NCBI RefSeq assembly: GCF_023617245.1
Contig: NZ_CP067396.1
Coordinates: 5,924,001 to 5,988,000, forward strand
Direction: 5' to 3'
From: Lysobacter enzymogenes
Lineage (GTDB): Bacteria; Pseudomonadota; Gammaproteobacteria; Xanthomonadales; Xanthomonadaceae
Length of the DNA stretch: 64,000 nucleotides
Under the pieces are notes generated by a model that saw nothing but the letters and a program-made list of their open reading frames with translations, ran no database searches and was not told where the DNA came from. Made by a program: the position numbers and the translations under genes. Below, piece after piece: positions 47,487-56,374 of the stretch. Every line of letters begins with the position of its first letter. The first letter of the stretch is position 1.

Positions 47487-47599
47487 TATGCCTATTCGGC
47501 CCCAGACCGGGCCCGGGACTGCGGCCCTGGGCGGGGCATACGGCGATGGGACGCTCGTGTGCCCTGGCCGGCGACGCCGGCGTCACCGCTCTGTGTGGC

Positions 47600-47960
47600 C
47601 GCGGCGCGGGGACGGCTGTGGCGGGAGGGGCGTGCCGGGCTGGGGGCCCGCCGTGCTTGGGATCCGCTGTGCTGGGGGGCCGCTGTGCTGGGAGAGCCTT
47701 TCTGTTGTGGGAGGGCCTTCAGGCCCGACGCTGTTCGGTCGGGTCGCCGCGAGCTGGAACAAAAGCGTCGGGCCTGAAGGCCCTCCCACAACAGCCAAGC
47801 CCCCCACAGCAGCTAAGCCCCACAGCAGCAGCTAAGCCCCACAACAGCTTGAGCCCAACAACCGCTTGAGCCCCACGACAGCTGAAGGGCCCCCGTAACA
47901 GCTGAGCCCTCGTAACAGCCGAATGGCTCTCACAACCGCTGAGCACCCACGGCAGTTAGG
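47600..47960. repeat. REP-family B pair flanked by degenerate tandem arrays
   Basis: The core is a forward copy at about 47707-47741 and a reverse copy at about 47760-47790 of repeat B. On both sides are imperfect repeats, left 47610-47706 (CTGTGCTGGGGGGCC-like) and right 47791-47960 (CAGCTAAGCCCCACA-like). The right units are reverse complements of the left, so the arrays appear to grow outward from the hairpin. The whole gap 47487-47994 has no supported gene. Confidence 0.75.
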
Positions 47961-47994
47961 GCGCCCACACCGCAGCGCCACCCGCGCCGGCCGC

Positions 47995-49323
47995 TCAGCG
48001 CGGCTTCGGCGGCTCGCCCGTGGCCGCGGTCGGTTTGGCCGCGGGTCGGCTCGCCGGCTTGGCTTCGGCCGGGAAGGATTTGCCCGCGGCGGCAGGTTTT
48101 GCCTCGCCCGCGGCGGGTTTCGCGCCGGCGCCGGTCCGGCCGTCGACCGCGCTCGGCCGGGCCTCGGCGGGCTTGCCTTCGGGCAGCGCGCGCTCGGCGG
48201 GGCGGGCGCCGGCGGCCTTGCCGGCGGCTTCGGGCCGGACTTCGGCCGCCGCCGGCGAGGCAGCGCCCACCGGCTTGAGTCCTTCGGTCGCCGCGCCCGG
48301 CACGGCGCCGGGCGCCGCACCGGTTTGGTCCCCGGCCACCGTGGCCGGCACGGCCGGCGCAGGCGCCGCCGCCGGCTTGGCCGGCACCGCCGAAGGCGCC
48401 CGCGCCTGGACCTTGGCCAGCGCCGCCAACCGCTGCGCCATCGTCGCCGACGGCGCCGGCTTGCTCGTCGCCTCGGCTTCGGCGCGGGCATGGCGCAGCA
48501 CGTCGCTGAGGTACCAGCGGCCGTCGATGCGCTCGACCAGCACATAGGCGTCGACCGGCTGCCCGGCCAGTTGATAGCGCACCCGCACCCGCGCGGTGTC
48601 GCCGGTCTGTTCGGCCAGGCTGGCGTCGACGCTGTCCAGCGCCGCGTCCAGGCCCAGGCCGTACTGGCCGAGCACCTGCTTGAGCCGTTCCGCGAACGGG
48701 CCGAGCCGGCGCAGGCTGCGGTCCATGCCGGCCTTGGCGAACCCGTCCGGGCCGGCCAACCCGGTCGCGCGCGCGGCCGAGACGAGTTGCGGAATCGCCT
48801 CGCGCGCGCGCTGCGAATCGCCCAGCGGCGCGGTCTGGGCCCAGCCGCTGAGCGCCTCGATCAACTGGGCGTGGTGGTCGCGCTCGGTCTCGCTGTAGCC
48901 CGGCTCGCTGCGCACGTACTGGCTGGCGAACAGGCCCAGGGTCTTGGCCGCGGACTGCAGTTCGGTATCGGCGCCGGCGAACTGGCGGCGGTAGGTCGCC
49001 ACCAGCTTGCGCTCGGCGTCCTGCTCGGCCAGGGCCGCGATGAACGACGCGAAGCGGTCGTCCAGCGGCAGCTCGGTCAGCGGCCACACCGTGCGGCCCT
49101 GGCTCCAGGCCTGCTCCAGGCGCTGGTGCAGTTCCGGCGGCACCGCGTGGCGGGCGTAGCCGGCCAGGTCGTTGCGGCGCAGGTCGGACACCAGTTGGGT
49201 CACCGCCTGCGCCGGCAGGGTCGGCACCGTCTCGGCCGGGGCCGGATCCGGGCCGCAGCCGGCCGCCGCCAACAGGACGGCGGTCGTCAGCACGGCGGCG
49301 CCGGCGCGTCGAACGAGAGACAT
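47995..49323 (-). CDS. Unknown lipoprotein with Ala/Pro-rich tail
   Basis: A 442-residue protein. The signal peptide ends in the lipobox LAAAGC with Cys at about residue 23, so it is probably a lipoprotein. Residues 30-270 form a mostly helical globular domain (for example LPAQAVTQLVSDLRRNDLAGYARHAVPPELHQRL), followed near 250-270 by a beta segment (ARVRVRYQLAGQPVDAYVLV). The last 150 residues are a disordered Ala/Pro/Lys-rich tail. No known family was recognised. The start at 49323 is the one giving the lipobox. Confidence 0.8.
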   Translation of the reverse strand: MSLVRRAGAAVLTTAVLLAAAGCGPDPAPAETVPTLPAQAVTQLVSDLRRNDLAGYARHAVPPELHQRLEQAWSQGRTVWPLTELPLDDRFASFIAALAEQDAERKLVATYRRQFAGADTELQSAAKTLGLFASQYVRSEPGYSETERDHHAQLIEALSGWAQTAPLGDSQRAREAIPQLVSAARATGLAGPDGFAKAGMDRSLRRLGPFAERLKQVLGQYGLGLDAALDSVDASLAEQTGDTARVRVRYQLAGQPVDAYVLVERIDGRWYLSDVLRHARAEAEATSKPAPSATMAQRLAALAKVQARAPSAVPAKPAAAPAPAVPATVAGDQTGAAPGAVPGAATEGLKPVGAASPAAAEVRPEAAGKAAGARPAERALPEGKPAEARPSAVDGRTGAGAKPAAGEAKPAAAGKSFPAEAKPASRPAAKPTAATGEPPKPR

Positions 49324-49588
49324 ACGGGCGGAGGCTCTGGCGCGGAGCGCATCCGCGGACCGGCATCTTGGCCCCGGCCCCGGCGGGGCACAAGCCGCGG
49401 GCTCACGCTGGCTCACGTTTGCGACCCGAACGCACAGTTGGCGACGGCATGGGTCGAAGCGTTAAGACCCAGTGCGTCACTGCGTTTTCGTGCGCGTCCG
49501 TGCAGAAATGCGGCTGAACAGGTACGGCCCCGCGTCTTGTGAAAGGGGTCACCCGCAGCCCTGGGCCGCATGGCTAAGGTGCCCGCGC

Positions 49589-49604
49589 TGGCATGTTTTA
49601 TGCG
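49589..49604 (+). promoter_or_regulatory. Candidate sigma-54 promoter for the pilus operon
   Basis: TGGCATGTTTTATGCG matches the -24 GG and -12 GC elements with the required ten-base spacing, but the -24 has TGGCATG (not ...CACG) and the -12 has ATGC (not TTGC). It lies about 70 bases before the first pilus gene. It could be chance; a sigma-70 promoter is also possible. The surrounding gap (49324-49672) shows nothing else recognised. Confidence 0.35.
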
Positions 49605-49672
49605 TTCTAAACGGGCAAAACCGGCAAACAAGCTCGCCCGACCATCGCGCCCCGCGCGCAGGAGAACGAACC

Positions 49673-50176
49673 ATGCGTTCCGTATCGAGCCGTAGCGTCT
49701 TCGCTGCCCTGGCCCTGGCCGTCGCCGGTCCCGCGTTCGCGGCGTCCGACACCGCCAACCTCAACGTCACCATCACCATCACCAGCGTCTGCGACATCCA
49801 CACCACCGCGCCGTTGCCGGTGAACTTCGGCAGCGTGTCCTCCAGCGCCACCAACGTCGACCAGCAGGGCCAGCTGACCGTCAACTGCACGCCGGGCACG
49901 GCCTACACCATCGGCCTGGACAACGGCCAGAACGGCACCGATGTGAACAGCCGCAAGATGGCCAACGGCGCCAACCTGGTGCCCTACCAGCTCTACCGCG
50001 CCGCCGCGCGCGGCCCCGGCGACGTGTGGGGCAGCACGGTCGGCGCCGGCGGCAACGTGCTGGCCGGCAGCGGCACCGGCGCGGCGGTCAACGTCCCGGT
50101 GTACGGGCGCACGCCCAGCGCCAACTTTCCCGCTGGTACTTACAATGACGTGGTGATCGCCACGATCACCTACTGA
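49673..50176 (+). CDS. Csu-type pilus major subunit (spore coat U family)
   Basis: A 167-residue secreted protein: signal peptide to AFA near residue 23, then a spore coat protein U domain with the motifs TITSVCDI and LTVNCTPGTAYTIGL (two cysteines for the disulfide), NLVPYQLYR and the final PAGTYNDVVIATITY. This is the fold of CsuA/B-type subunits, joined by donor-strand exchange. AGGAG lies before the ATG with good spacing. It is the first gene of the chaperone-usher operon and is likely the main shaft subunit. Confidence 0.92.
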   Translation: MRSVSSRSVFAALALAVAGPAFAASDTANLNVTITITSVCDIHTTAPLPVNFGSVSSSATNVDQQGQLTVNCTPGTAYTIGLDNGQNGTDVNSRKMANGANLVPYQLYRAAARGPGDVWGSTVGAGGNVLAGSGTGAAVNVPVYGRTPSANFPAGTYNDVVIATITY

Positions 50177-50186
50177 CCGCCGCGGC

Positions 50187-50960
50187 ATGGGCGGCGGCCG
50201 GTTCCGGCAGGCGGTCCGCACTTTCGCGGCCCACACTTTGGCGATCCGGCTGGCGCTGGGCGCGGCGCTGGCCGCGCCGGCCTGTCCGGCGCTCGCCGCC
50301 GGCCTGCAGGTCACCCCGACCCAGCTCACCCTCGCCCGCGACCGCCCGGCCGACGCGCTGTGGCTCAACAACACCGGGCCGGCCACGCTGCGCGCGCAGG
50401 TGCGGGTGTTCCGCTGGCTGCAGCAAGACGGCCAGGAGCGGCTGGAACCCGATCCCGGCCTGGCGGTGAGCCCGCCGATGCTGGAACTGGCGCCCGGCGC
50501 GCGCCAACTGGTGCGGGTGATCCGGCTCGGCGCGCCGCCGGCGCAGGAGACCGCGTACCGCCTGATCGTCGACGAGCTGCCGCCGGCCGACGCCGCCCAG
50601 GCCCCCGGCCTGCAGTTCGTGCTGCGCTATTCGGTGCCGGTGTTCCTCGCCCCCGCCGCGGCCGGGCCGATCGCGCCGCGGCTGCGCGCGCAACTGCAGT
50701 TCGAAGACGACCGGCCGTTCCTGGCGGTGGACAACCGCGGCGACCAGCACGCGCAACTGGCCGACCTCACCTTCGTCGATGCGCAAGGCCGGCGCCATGC
50801 CATCGCCGCCGGCCTGCTCGGCTACGCCCACGCCGGCCAACGCATGCGCTGGGCGCTGCAGGCGCCGGCCGCGCTGTTGCGCGGACCGGGCACCCTGGAA
50901 GCGAGGATCAATGGCGAACCCGACGCCCAGGCGCTGGCGCTGGACCCGCCGGCTCGCTGA
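50187..50960 (+). CDS. Csu-type fimbrial chaperone
   Basis: A 257-residue periplasmic chaperone. A long N-terminal leader with hydrophobic part (ALGAALAAPACPALAA) is followed by the PapD-like N-domain: GLQVTPTQLTLARDRPADALWLNNTG and QVRVFRWLQQDGQERLEPDPGLAVSPPMLELAPGARQ hold the G1-strand motif and the conserved Arg and Lys-type anchors; the second domain starts near YSVPVFLA. It follows the subunit gene by ten bases and precedes the usher, overlapping its start by about 50 bases. Confidence 0.9.
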   Translation: MGGGRFRQAVRTFAAHTLAIRLALGAALAAPACPALAAGLQVTPTQLTLARDRPADALWLNNTGPATLRAQVRVFRWLQQDGQERLEPDPGLAVSPPMLELAPGARQLVRVIRLGAPPAQETAYRLIVDELPPADAAQAPGLQFVLRYSVPVFLAPAAAGPIAPRLRAQLQFEDDRPFLAVDNRGDQHAQLADLTFVDAQGRRHAIAAGLLGYAHAGQRMRWALQAPAALLRGPGTLEARINGEPDAQALALDPPAR

Positions 50961-53394
50961 AGCCATGCCGGCCGGCCTGCTCCTGGCGTCGCCGCCGGGC
51001 CATGCGGCCGAGCCGCCGGCGTTGCCGCCGCCGGCCCAGGCCGGCACGATCCAGACCGGCGCGACACAGGCCGGCACGCACCGGACCGGCATCGCCGAAG
51101 CCGGCGCGGCGCAGGCGGCGAACCTGAGCCTGTACCTGGAAGTCAGCCTCAACCAGACCGCGTTCGGCCCGCCGCAGCCGTTCGAACTGCGCGCGGGCCG
51201 GCTCTACGCCCGCGTCGCCACCCTGCGCGCGATCGGCTTCGCCCTGCCCGGCCGCGACGGCGGCGAAACGCTGGCGCCGGACGAACTGGCCGGCACCACG
51301 GTGCGCTTCGATGCCGCCCAGCAGCGCGTCGCCATCGACGCGCCGCTGTCGCTGCTGGACCTGCGCACCCAGCGCCTCAACGCACCCGGCGCCGACGTGC
51401 CGCGCGCCACCGCCTCGCCCGGCCTGCTGCTCAACTACGACCTCTACGCCAGCCGCGACGACCGCAGCGACAACGCCACGGCGTTCGTCGAAGCGCGCGC
51501 GTTCGGCCTGGGCCGCGGCGCGTTCGCCGACAGCGTGCTGAGCCAGACCGGGGTGATCCGCCACTACCGCGACGACGGCGCGCCGCGGCGCACCGATTCG
51601 ATCCGGCTCGACACCAGTTGGCGCTGGTCGCGGCCGGAATCGATGTTCGCCGTCACCGTCGGCGACGTGATCAGCGGCCAGCTCGACTGGACCCGCCCGC
51701 TGCGCCTGGGCGGCGTGCGCTTCGGCCGCGATTTCGGCCTGCAGCCCTACCGCATCACCACGCCGCTGCCGACCCTGGCCGGCGAAGTCGCGGTGCCGTC
51801 GGCGGTGGACCTGTACGTCAACGGCATCCGCCAGTACAGCGGCGAGGTGCAGCCCGGGCCGTTCCAGCTCACCACCGTTCCCGGCATCACCGGCGCCGGC
51901 AGCGCGCAGCTGGTGGTCACCGACGCGTTCGGCCGCGTCCGCACCCTCGACTTCCCGTTCTACGCCGCGCAGCAACTGCTGGCCAAGGGCCTGTCGGACT
52001 GGTCGGTGAGCCTGGGCGTGGCGCGCGAGGACTACGCGCTGCGTTCGTTCGAATACGGCAGCGCGCCGTTGCTCAGCGCCGACCTGCGCTACGGCCTCAG
52101 CGACCGGCTGACCTTCCAGGCGCACGGCGAAGGCGGCGACGGCGTCGCCAACGCCGGCCTCGGCGCGGCCTGGCTGCTCGGCCGGGCCGGCGTGTTCGGC
52201 GCGTCGCTGAGCCATGGCCGCGACGGCGGCGACGCGGGCTGGCAATACACCGCCGCCTACAACTGGAGCAACGGCCGCTTCAACTTCGCCGCCGACACCC
52301 AGCGCACCCACGGCGATTACCGCGACCTCGCCTCGCGCTACGGCCTGGGCGCGCCGCGGGTCAGCGAACGCGCGGTGATCGGCTGGAGCGACGCGCGCCT
52401 GGGCAGCCTCGGCCTGAGCTACGTGCGCCTGCTCTACCGCGGCGAACCGCCGGCGCGCTACGCCGGCGCCACCTGGAGCCGCAACCTGCGCAGCCGCGCC
52501 TCGCTGAGCCTGTCCTACAACCAGAACCTGGACCGCGGCGCGGATCGCACGGTCTACCTTGGCTTCACCCTCAACCTGCAACCCGATCCGGGGCGCCCCG
52601 GCACCCAGCTCAGCGTCTCGGCGCAGCGCGCCGGCGGGCTCGACCAGGGCGGGCTCGACCAGGGCGCGATCGACCTGAGCCGCCCGGTGCCCGGCGACGG
52701 CGGCTTCGGCTGGCGCCTGCAGGCGCGCGGCGGCGACAGCGAGGAAGGCGCGCTGGCCGAAGCCGCGTGGCTGACCGAAACCGGCCGCGTCAACCTCGGC
52801 TACGCGCGCCAGGGTTCGCGCGACTACGGTTACGCCAGCGCCAGCGGCGCGCTGGTGTGGATGGGCGGCCACGCCTTCGCCGCGCGCAGCGTCAGCGACG
52901 CGTTCGCGGTGGTCTCCACCGGCGTGCCCGGGGTGCCGGTGCTGCTGGAAAACCGCCCGTTCGGCCGCACCGACGCCGACGGCATGCTGCTGGTGACGCC
53001 GCTCAACGCCTGGCAGCGCAACCGCATCGGCATCGATCCGATGGAACTGCCGGCCGACACCCGCCTGGACCGGGTCGAGGCCGACGCCACCCCGCGCGAC
53101 CGCTCCGGCACCGTGGTGCGTTTCGCGATCGACACGATCCGCGCCGCGGTGCTGGCGCTGCGCGACGAAGCCGGCGCGCCGCTGGCGCTCGGCAGCGCGG
53201 TACGCGCGGGCAACGGCGAACAGGCGGTGGTCGGCTACGACGGCGAGACCTACCTGGAACAATTGCAGCCGCGCAACGAACTGCGCGTGGACACGCCCGC
53301 CGGCGCCTGCACGGTGCGCTTCGACTATCCGGCCGACGCGCGCGGCATCGCCCGGCTCGGCCCGCTGGCGTGCGTGCGCGAGGACGGGCGATGA
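50911..53394 (+). CDS. Csu-type outer-membrane usher
   Basis: An 827-residue usher forming the outer-membrane pore for pilus assembly. The N-terminal domain starts near residue 60 (NLSLYLEVSLNQTAFG), the barrel follows with SLGVAREDYALRSFEYG and YLGFTLNLQPDPG, and the plug region is around PSAVDLYVNGIRQYSGEVQPGPFQL. The C-terminal domain contains VLLENRPFGRTDADG. Start at 50911 supplies basic residues before the hydrophobic segment; an ATG at 50965, just after the chaperone stop, would also give a short signal peptide. The usher overlaps the chaperone gene, showing tight coupling. Confidence 0.92.
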   Translation: MANPTPRRWRWTRRLAEAMPAGLLLASPPGHAAEPPALPPPAQAGTIQTGATQAGTHRTGIAEAGAAQAANLSLYLEVSLNQTAFGPPQPFELRAGRLYARVATLRAIGFALPGRDGGETLAPDELAGTTVRFDAAQQRVAIDAPLSLLDLRTQRLNAPGADVPRATASPGLLLNYDLYASRDDRSDNATAFVEARAFGLGRGAFADSVLSQTGVIRHYRDDGAPRRTDSIRLDTSWRWSRPESMFAVTVGDVISGQLDWTRPLRLGGVRFGRDFGLQPYRITTPLPTLAGEVAVPSAVDLYVNGIRQYSGEVQPGPFQLTTVPGITGAGSAQLVVTDAFGRVRTLDFPFYAAQQLLAKGLSDWSVSLGVAREDYALRSFEYGSAPLLSADLRYGLSDRLTFQAHGEGGDGVANAGLGAAWLLGRAGVFGASLSHGRDGGDAGWQYTAAYNWSNGRFNFAADTQRTHGDYRDLASRYGLGAPRVSERAVIGWSDARLGSLGLSYVRLLYRGEPPARYAGATWSRNLRSRASLSLSYNQNLDRGADRTVYLGFTLNLQPDPGRPGTQLSVSAQRAGGLDQGGLDQGAIDLSRPVPGDGGFGWRLQARGGDSEEGALAEAAWLTETGRVNLGYARQGSRDYGYASASGALVWMGGHAFAARSVSDAFAVVSTGVPGVPVLLENRPFGRTDADGMLLVTPLNAWQRNRIGIDPMELPADTRLDRVEADATPRDRSGTVVRFAIDTIRAAVLALRDEAGAPLALGSAVRAGNGEQAVVGYDGETYLEQLQPRNELRVDTPAGACTVRFDYPADARGIARLGPLACVREDGR

Positions 53395-54410
53395 GCGCGC
53401 GCGCCGCGATCCTGCGCTGCGCACTGGCCTTGTTCGCCGCGCTGGCCCTGGCCGCGCCCGCGCACGCGGCGACCTCGTGCACGGGGAGCATGACCAACCT
53501 CAACTTCGCCGCGACCACCGGCGCCGCCGTCGACGCCACCGCCACCCTCACCGTCACCTGCTCGACCGGCGCGCTGTCGCTGCTGGCGCGGGCCCGGGTC
53601 AACATGTGCGTGAGCATCTTCAGCGGCACCGACGGCGGCGGCACCCTGGCGCCGCGGCGCATGACCAACACCCCGGGCGACGCGATGCAGATGCAGCTCT
53701 ACACCGACGGCGCGCGCAGCCAGATCTGGGGCGCGCGCGGCAACGCGACCGTGCCGAACTTCCTGCCGCTGCAGTTCGACTACGAAGTGATCGCGATCGG
53801 CGGCAGCCAAACCCTGACCGCGACCTTGTACGGCCGCATCCCCGCGCAGACCGCGCTCAACGCCGGCACCTACCGCAACCGCTTCACCGCCGCCGCCGAC
53901 ACCCGCATCGAATTCCAATACGCCGAAGCGCTGCTCGGCACCCCGCCGATGCCGGCCTCCTGCGTCAGCGGCGGCAGCACCGGCACGCCGTCGAGCTTTC
54001 CCTTCACCGTCAACGGCTCGGTGCCCAACACCTGCGCGCTGAGCCCCAAGCCGGTACCCGACCTGGCCTTCGGCAGCGTCCCCGGTTACGTCACCGCCAA
54101 CGTCGACCGCACCACCGCGATCGGCCTGACCTGCACCGGCCGCACCGCTTGGCAACTGGGCATCGGCAACGGCCTCAACGCCAGCGGCAACATCCGCCGC
54201 ATGCGCAGCGCCGGCGGCCAGTTCGTGCCCTACGAACTCTACCGCGACAGCGGCCGCAGCCAGCGCTGGGGCACGACGCTGGGTACCGATACGGTCAGCG
54301 GCACCGGCACCGGCGCGGCGCAATCGCAAACGGTGTACGGACGCGTGGCGCCGCAGACCGCGACGCCGGGGAGCTACACCGACACCGTCGTCGTCGCCGT
54401 CACCTACTGA
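53391..54410 (+). CDS. Csu-type tip adhesin/second subunit with two spore coat U domains
   Basis: A 339-residue exported protein with signal peptide (ALALAAPAHA) and two consecutive spore coat U domains. The first (about 27-190) has SCTGSMTNLNF and a second Cys in VTCSTGALSLLA; the second (about 210-339) has NTCALSPKPVPDLAFGS and LTCTGRTAW, ending PGSYTDTVVVAVTY. A protein with two such domains at the operon end is typical for the tip adhesin (CsuE-like). Its start overlaps the usher stop by ATGA, so all four genes form one operon. Confidence 0.9.
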   Translation: MSARAAILRCALALFAALALAAPAHAATSCTGSMTNLNFAATTGAAVDATATLTVTCSTGALSLLARARVNMCVSIFSGTDGGGTLAPRRMTNTPGDAMQMQLYTDGARSQIWGARGNATVPNFLPLQFDYEVIAIGGSQTLTATLYGRIPAQTALNAGTYRNRFTAAADTRIEFQYAEALLGTPPMPASCVSGGSTGTPSSFPFTVNGSVPNTCALSPKPVPDLAFGSVPGYVTANVDRTTAIGLTCTGRTAWQLGIGNGLNASGNIRRMRSAGGQFVPYELYRDSGRSQRWGTTLGTDTVSGTGTGAAQSQTVYGRVAPQTATPGSYTDTVVVAVTY

Positions 54411-54415
54411 CGCCG

Positions 54416-54856
54416 CCGCATCGCAAACCCGCATGGCCTGCCTGTAGGAGCGGCGCACGCCGCGACCGCGCCAAATCCGTCGCGGCGAAACTCACCGGAA
54501 AACGCTGCGCGAACCGGCCCACACAAAACGCACGCGTGCGCGTGGCGAATGCTTATCCAAGGTCCGCCGCAAGCGCGGTATCGCGGTCGCGGCTCGCGCC
54601 GCCCCTACAACAGCAGCCGAAACATCAAAGCCGCATCGCAAACCGCATGGCCTACCTGTAGGAGCGGCGCAAGCCGCGACCGCGCCAAATCCGTTGCGGC
54701 GAAACCCACCGGAAAACGCCACGCGAACCGGCCGACACAACACGCACGCGTGCGCGTGGCGAGCCGACACAAAACGCACGCGTGCGCGTGGCGAATGCTT
54801 ATCCAAGGTCCGCCGCAAGCGCGGTATCGCGGTCGCGACTCGCGCCGCTCCTACAA
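54416..54856. repeat. Two-copy direct repeat containing REP-family A elements
   Basis: Unit 1 (54416-54610, 195 bp) and unit 2 (54631-54856, 226 bp) are near copies. Each begins CCGCATCGCAAAC, contains a forward repeat A, then AAAACGC...GAACCGGCC, then the run GCGAATGCTTATCCAAGG, and ends in a reverse repeat A. Unit 2 also carries an internal duplication of about 32 bases around 54733-54795 (CGACACAACACGCACGCGTG, then CGACACAAAACGCACGCGTG). Clear segmental amplification of a paired repeat. Confidence 0.9.
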
Positions 54857-54879
54857 GGGGCGACGACGGCTGCGCAGAA

Positions 54880-54906
54880 AAGAAAAAGGAGGCGCGAGGC
54901 CTCCTT
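54880..54906 (-). terminator. Intrinsic terminator (minus strand)
   Basis: On the minus strand the eight-base stem AAGGAGGC/GCCTCCTT with a short loop (54886-54906) is followed by TTTTCTTTTCTG. It lies about 165 bases after the stop of the acid phosphatase gene at 55070 and probably ends that transcript. Confidence 0.8.
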
Positions 54907-54974
54907 CAAATCCGGCTTGCGCCGGAGAGTACGAGTTGTGGCATGGCCCCGACCGCAGCCGGGATGCGGGCAGA

Positions 54975-55069
54975 CTAACGCCGCGGCCAAGTTAATGCAA
55001 TACCTGAAGTATTGCGATATAAACTATTGATTCATATGAATAAATAATCACATGAAGCGCTGAGACGCT
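54975..55069. other. AT-rich island after the acid phosphatase gene
   Basis: About 80 bases of unusually AT-rich sequence in a GC-rich chromosome. It contains the inverted repeat GCAATAC-CTGAA-GTATTGC (about 54997-55015) and the palindrome TTCATATGAA (55031-55040). No gene is supported. It may be a remnant of acquired DNA, or a regulatory/binding zone. Confidence 0.5.
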
Positions 55070-56017
55070 TTACGGCGCCACATCCAGCGCCTTGCGCTTG
55101 GCCTCGCGCCGCGCTTCGCGCGACTGGCTGTAGTCGTTGTTGAAGGTCATCGCCTCCCACGAGCCGTAGCTCGGGTTCGGCAGCATCCACCAGCGTTCGC
55201 CGAACCAGTCGTGGTACTGCTCCAGCAGGCCGTCGCGGCCTTCGGGCGTGTTCGCCACCACCTGCACGAAGTCGCCGATCTGGTCGCCGAACTGCATCAG
55301 CACGCGGTACTGCTTGCCGGCCAGCAGGCGGCGGCAGTTCTTCTCGCTGCCGTTTTGCTCGCAACCGTCCACCACCGTGCCCAGGCCGAGGAACACCGAA
55401 TCGTCGGCGACCGGCAGGCCGACGCTGCGCAGGTTGGCGAGCGTGGCCTCCTTCAAATGCACCGCGCGGTTGGACAGGTACAGGATGGTCACGCCCTTGG
55501 CCTGCGCGGCCTTGGCGAACTCGACCACGCCGGGGACCGGCTTGGCTTTTTTCTCCGCCACCCATGCGTCCCAGGTGACTTCGTCGTATTCCTTGCCGTC
55601 GCGCACCAACCGCGCCTGGTACGGCGAGTTGTCGAGCACGGTCTCGTCCACGTCCATCACCACCGCGGGCTTGAGGCCCTTGGCGGCGTTGCCGCGCTCG
55701 TCCGGCACCAGCGCATCCCAGTTGGGCTGCTTGAGCGCGACATCGAGCTTGTCGGCGGCGGCGCGGTAGATCGTCTCGGCGCTGGCGCGGTACTCGACCG
55801 AACGCTGCATCCACAGCACCGCGTTGAGGTTGTCGTCGGCGCCGGTGGGCTTGGCCGCGGCGGCCGGTGCCGCGGCGGCAGCGTCGGGCTTGGCGGCGGG
55901 CGCCGCGGGCGCGGCGGCATCGGCCGGCTGGCCCGGCTGCGGCTTGCACGCGGCCAGCGCCAGCGCGCAGGCGAGCGCGGCGACGGGAACGCGGACGAGA
56001 GAGGCGCGGATCTGCAT
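55070..56017 (-). CDS. Class C acid phosphatase lipoprotein (HAD family)
   Basis: A 315-residue lipoprotein. The signal peptide ends in the lipobox LAAC with Cys near residue 24; an Ala/Pro/Lys-rich linker of about 35 residues follows. The HAD phosphatase core has the nucleophile motif VVMDVDETVLDN with Asp122 and Asp124, then ILYLSNRAVHLKE (motif II) and LMQFGDQIGDF (motif IV), as in outer-membrane lipoprotein e(P4) of Haemophilus. Members release phosphate from nucleotides at the cell surface. It reads alone on the minus strand. Confidence 0.92.
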   Translation of the reverse strand: MQIRASLVRVPVAALACALALAACKPQPGQPADAAAPAAPAAKPDAAAAAPAAAAKPTGADDNLNAVLWMQRSVEYRASAETIYRAAADKLDVALKQPNWDALVPDERGNAAKGLKPAVVMDVDETVLDNSPYQARLVRDGKEYDEVTWDAWVAEKKAKPVPGVVEFAKAAQAKGVTILYLSNRAVHLKEATLANLRSVGLPVADDSVFLGLGTVVDGCEQNGSEKNCRRLLAGKQYRVLMQFGDQIGDFVQVVANTPEGRDGLLEQYHDWFGERWWMLPNPSYGSWEAMTFNNDYSQSREARREAKRKALDVAP

Positions 56018-56374
56018 GCGCTGGAATCCCCTGGGAAAGGCGGGGAGTGTAGGCCGCGGCGCGAAAGGGTGTCGAATGCGCCGGCGCCGGCGCGGAGGCT
56101 CCGGTCGGGGCCGGCCGCCCTGGGCGCGGCGGCGCTGCCGGCACCGGCGGCGCGCCGCGCGGCAGGTCGGGGCATGGCGAAAGGCCGATCCCCGCCGCCT
56201 GAGCAACGGCCTCGATCCAGCCAATGCCCGGTTTCGGCAAACGCTGCACGGGCCGATCCCGGCGGCCGACGGCTCTGCGCTTGCCGCGGCCCGGCTTGGC
56301 TGGTCGGCGGACGTCCGAGCGGGCGCCTTCGCCAGAGCGGCAACCGACGACGCCTCGGCCGCGACCCGCGCCGG

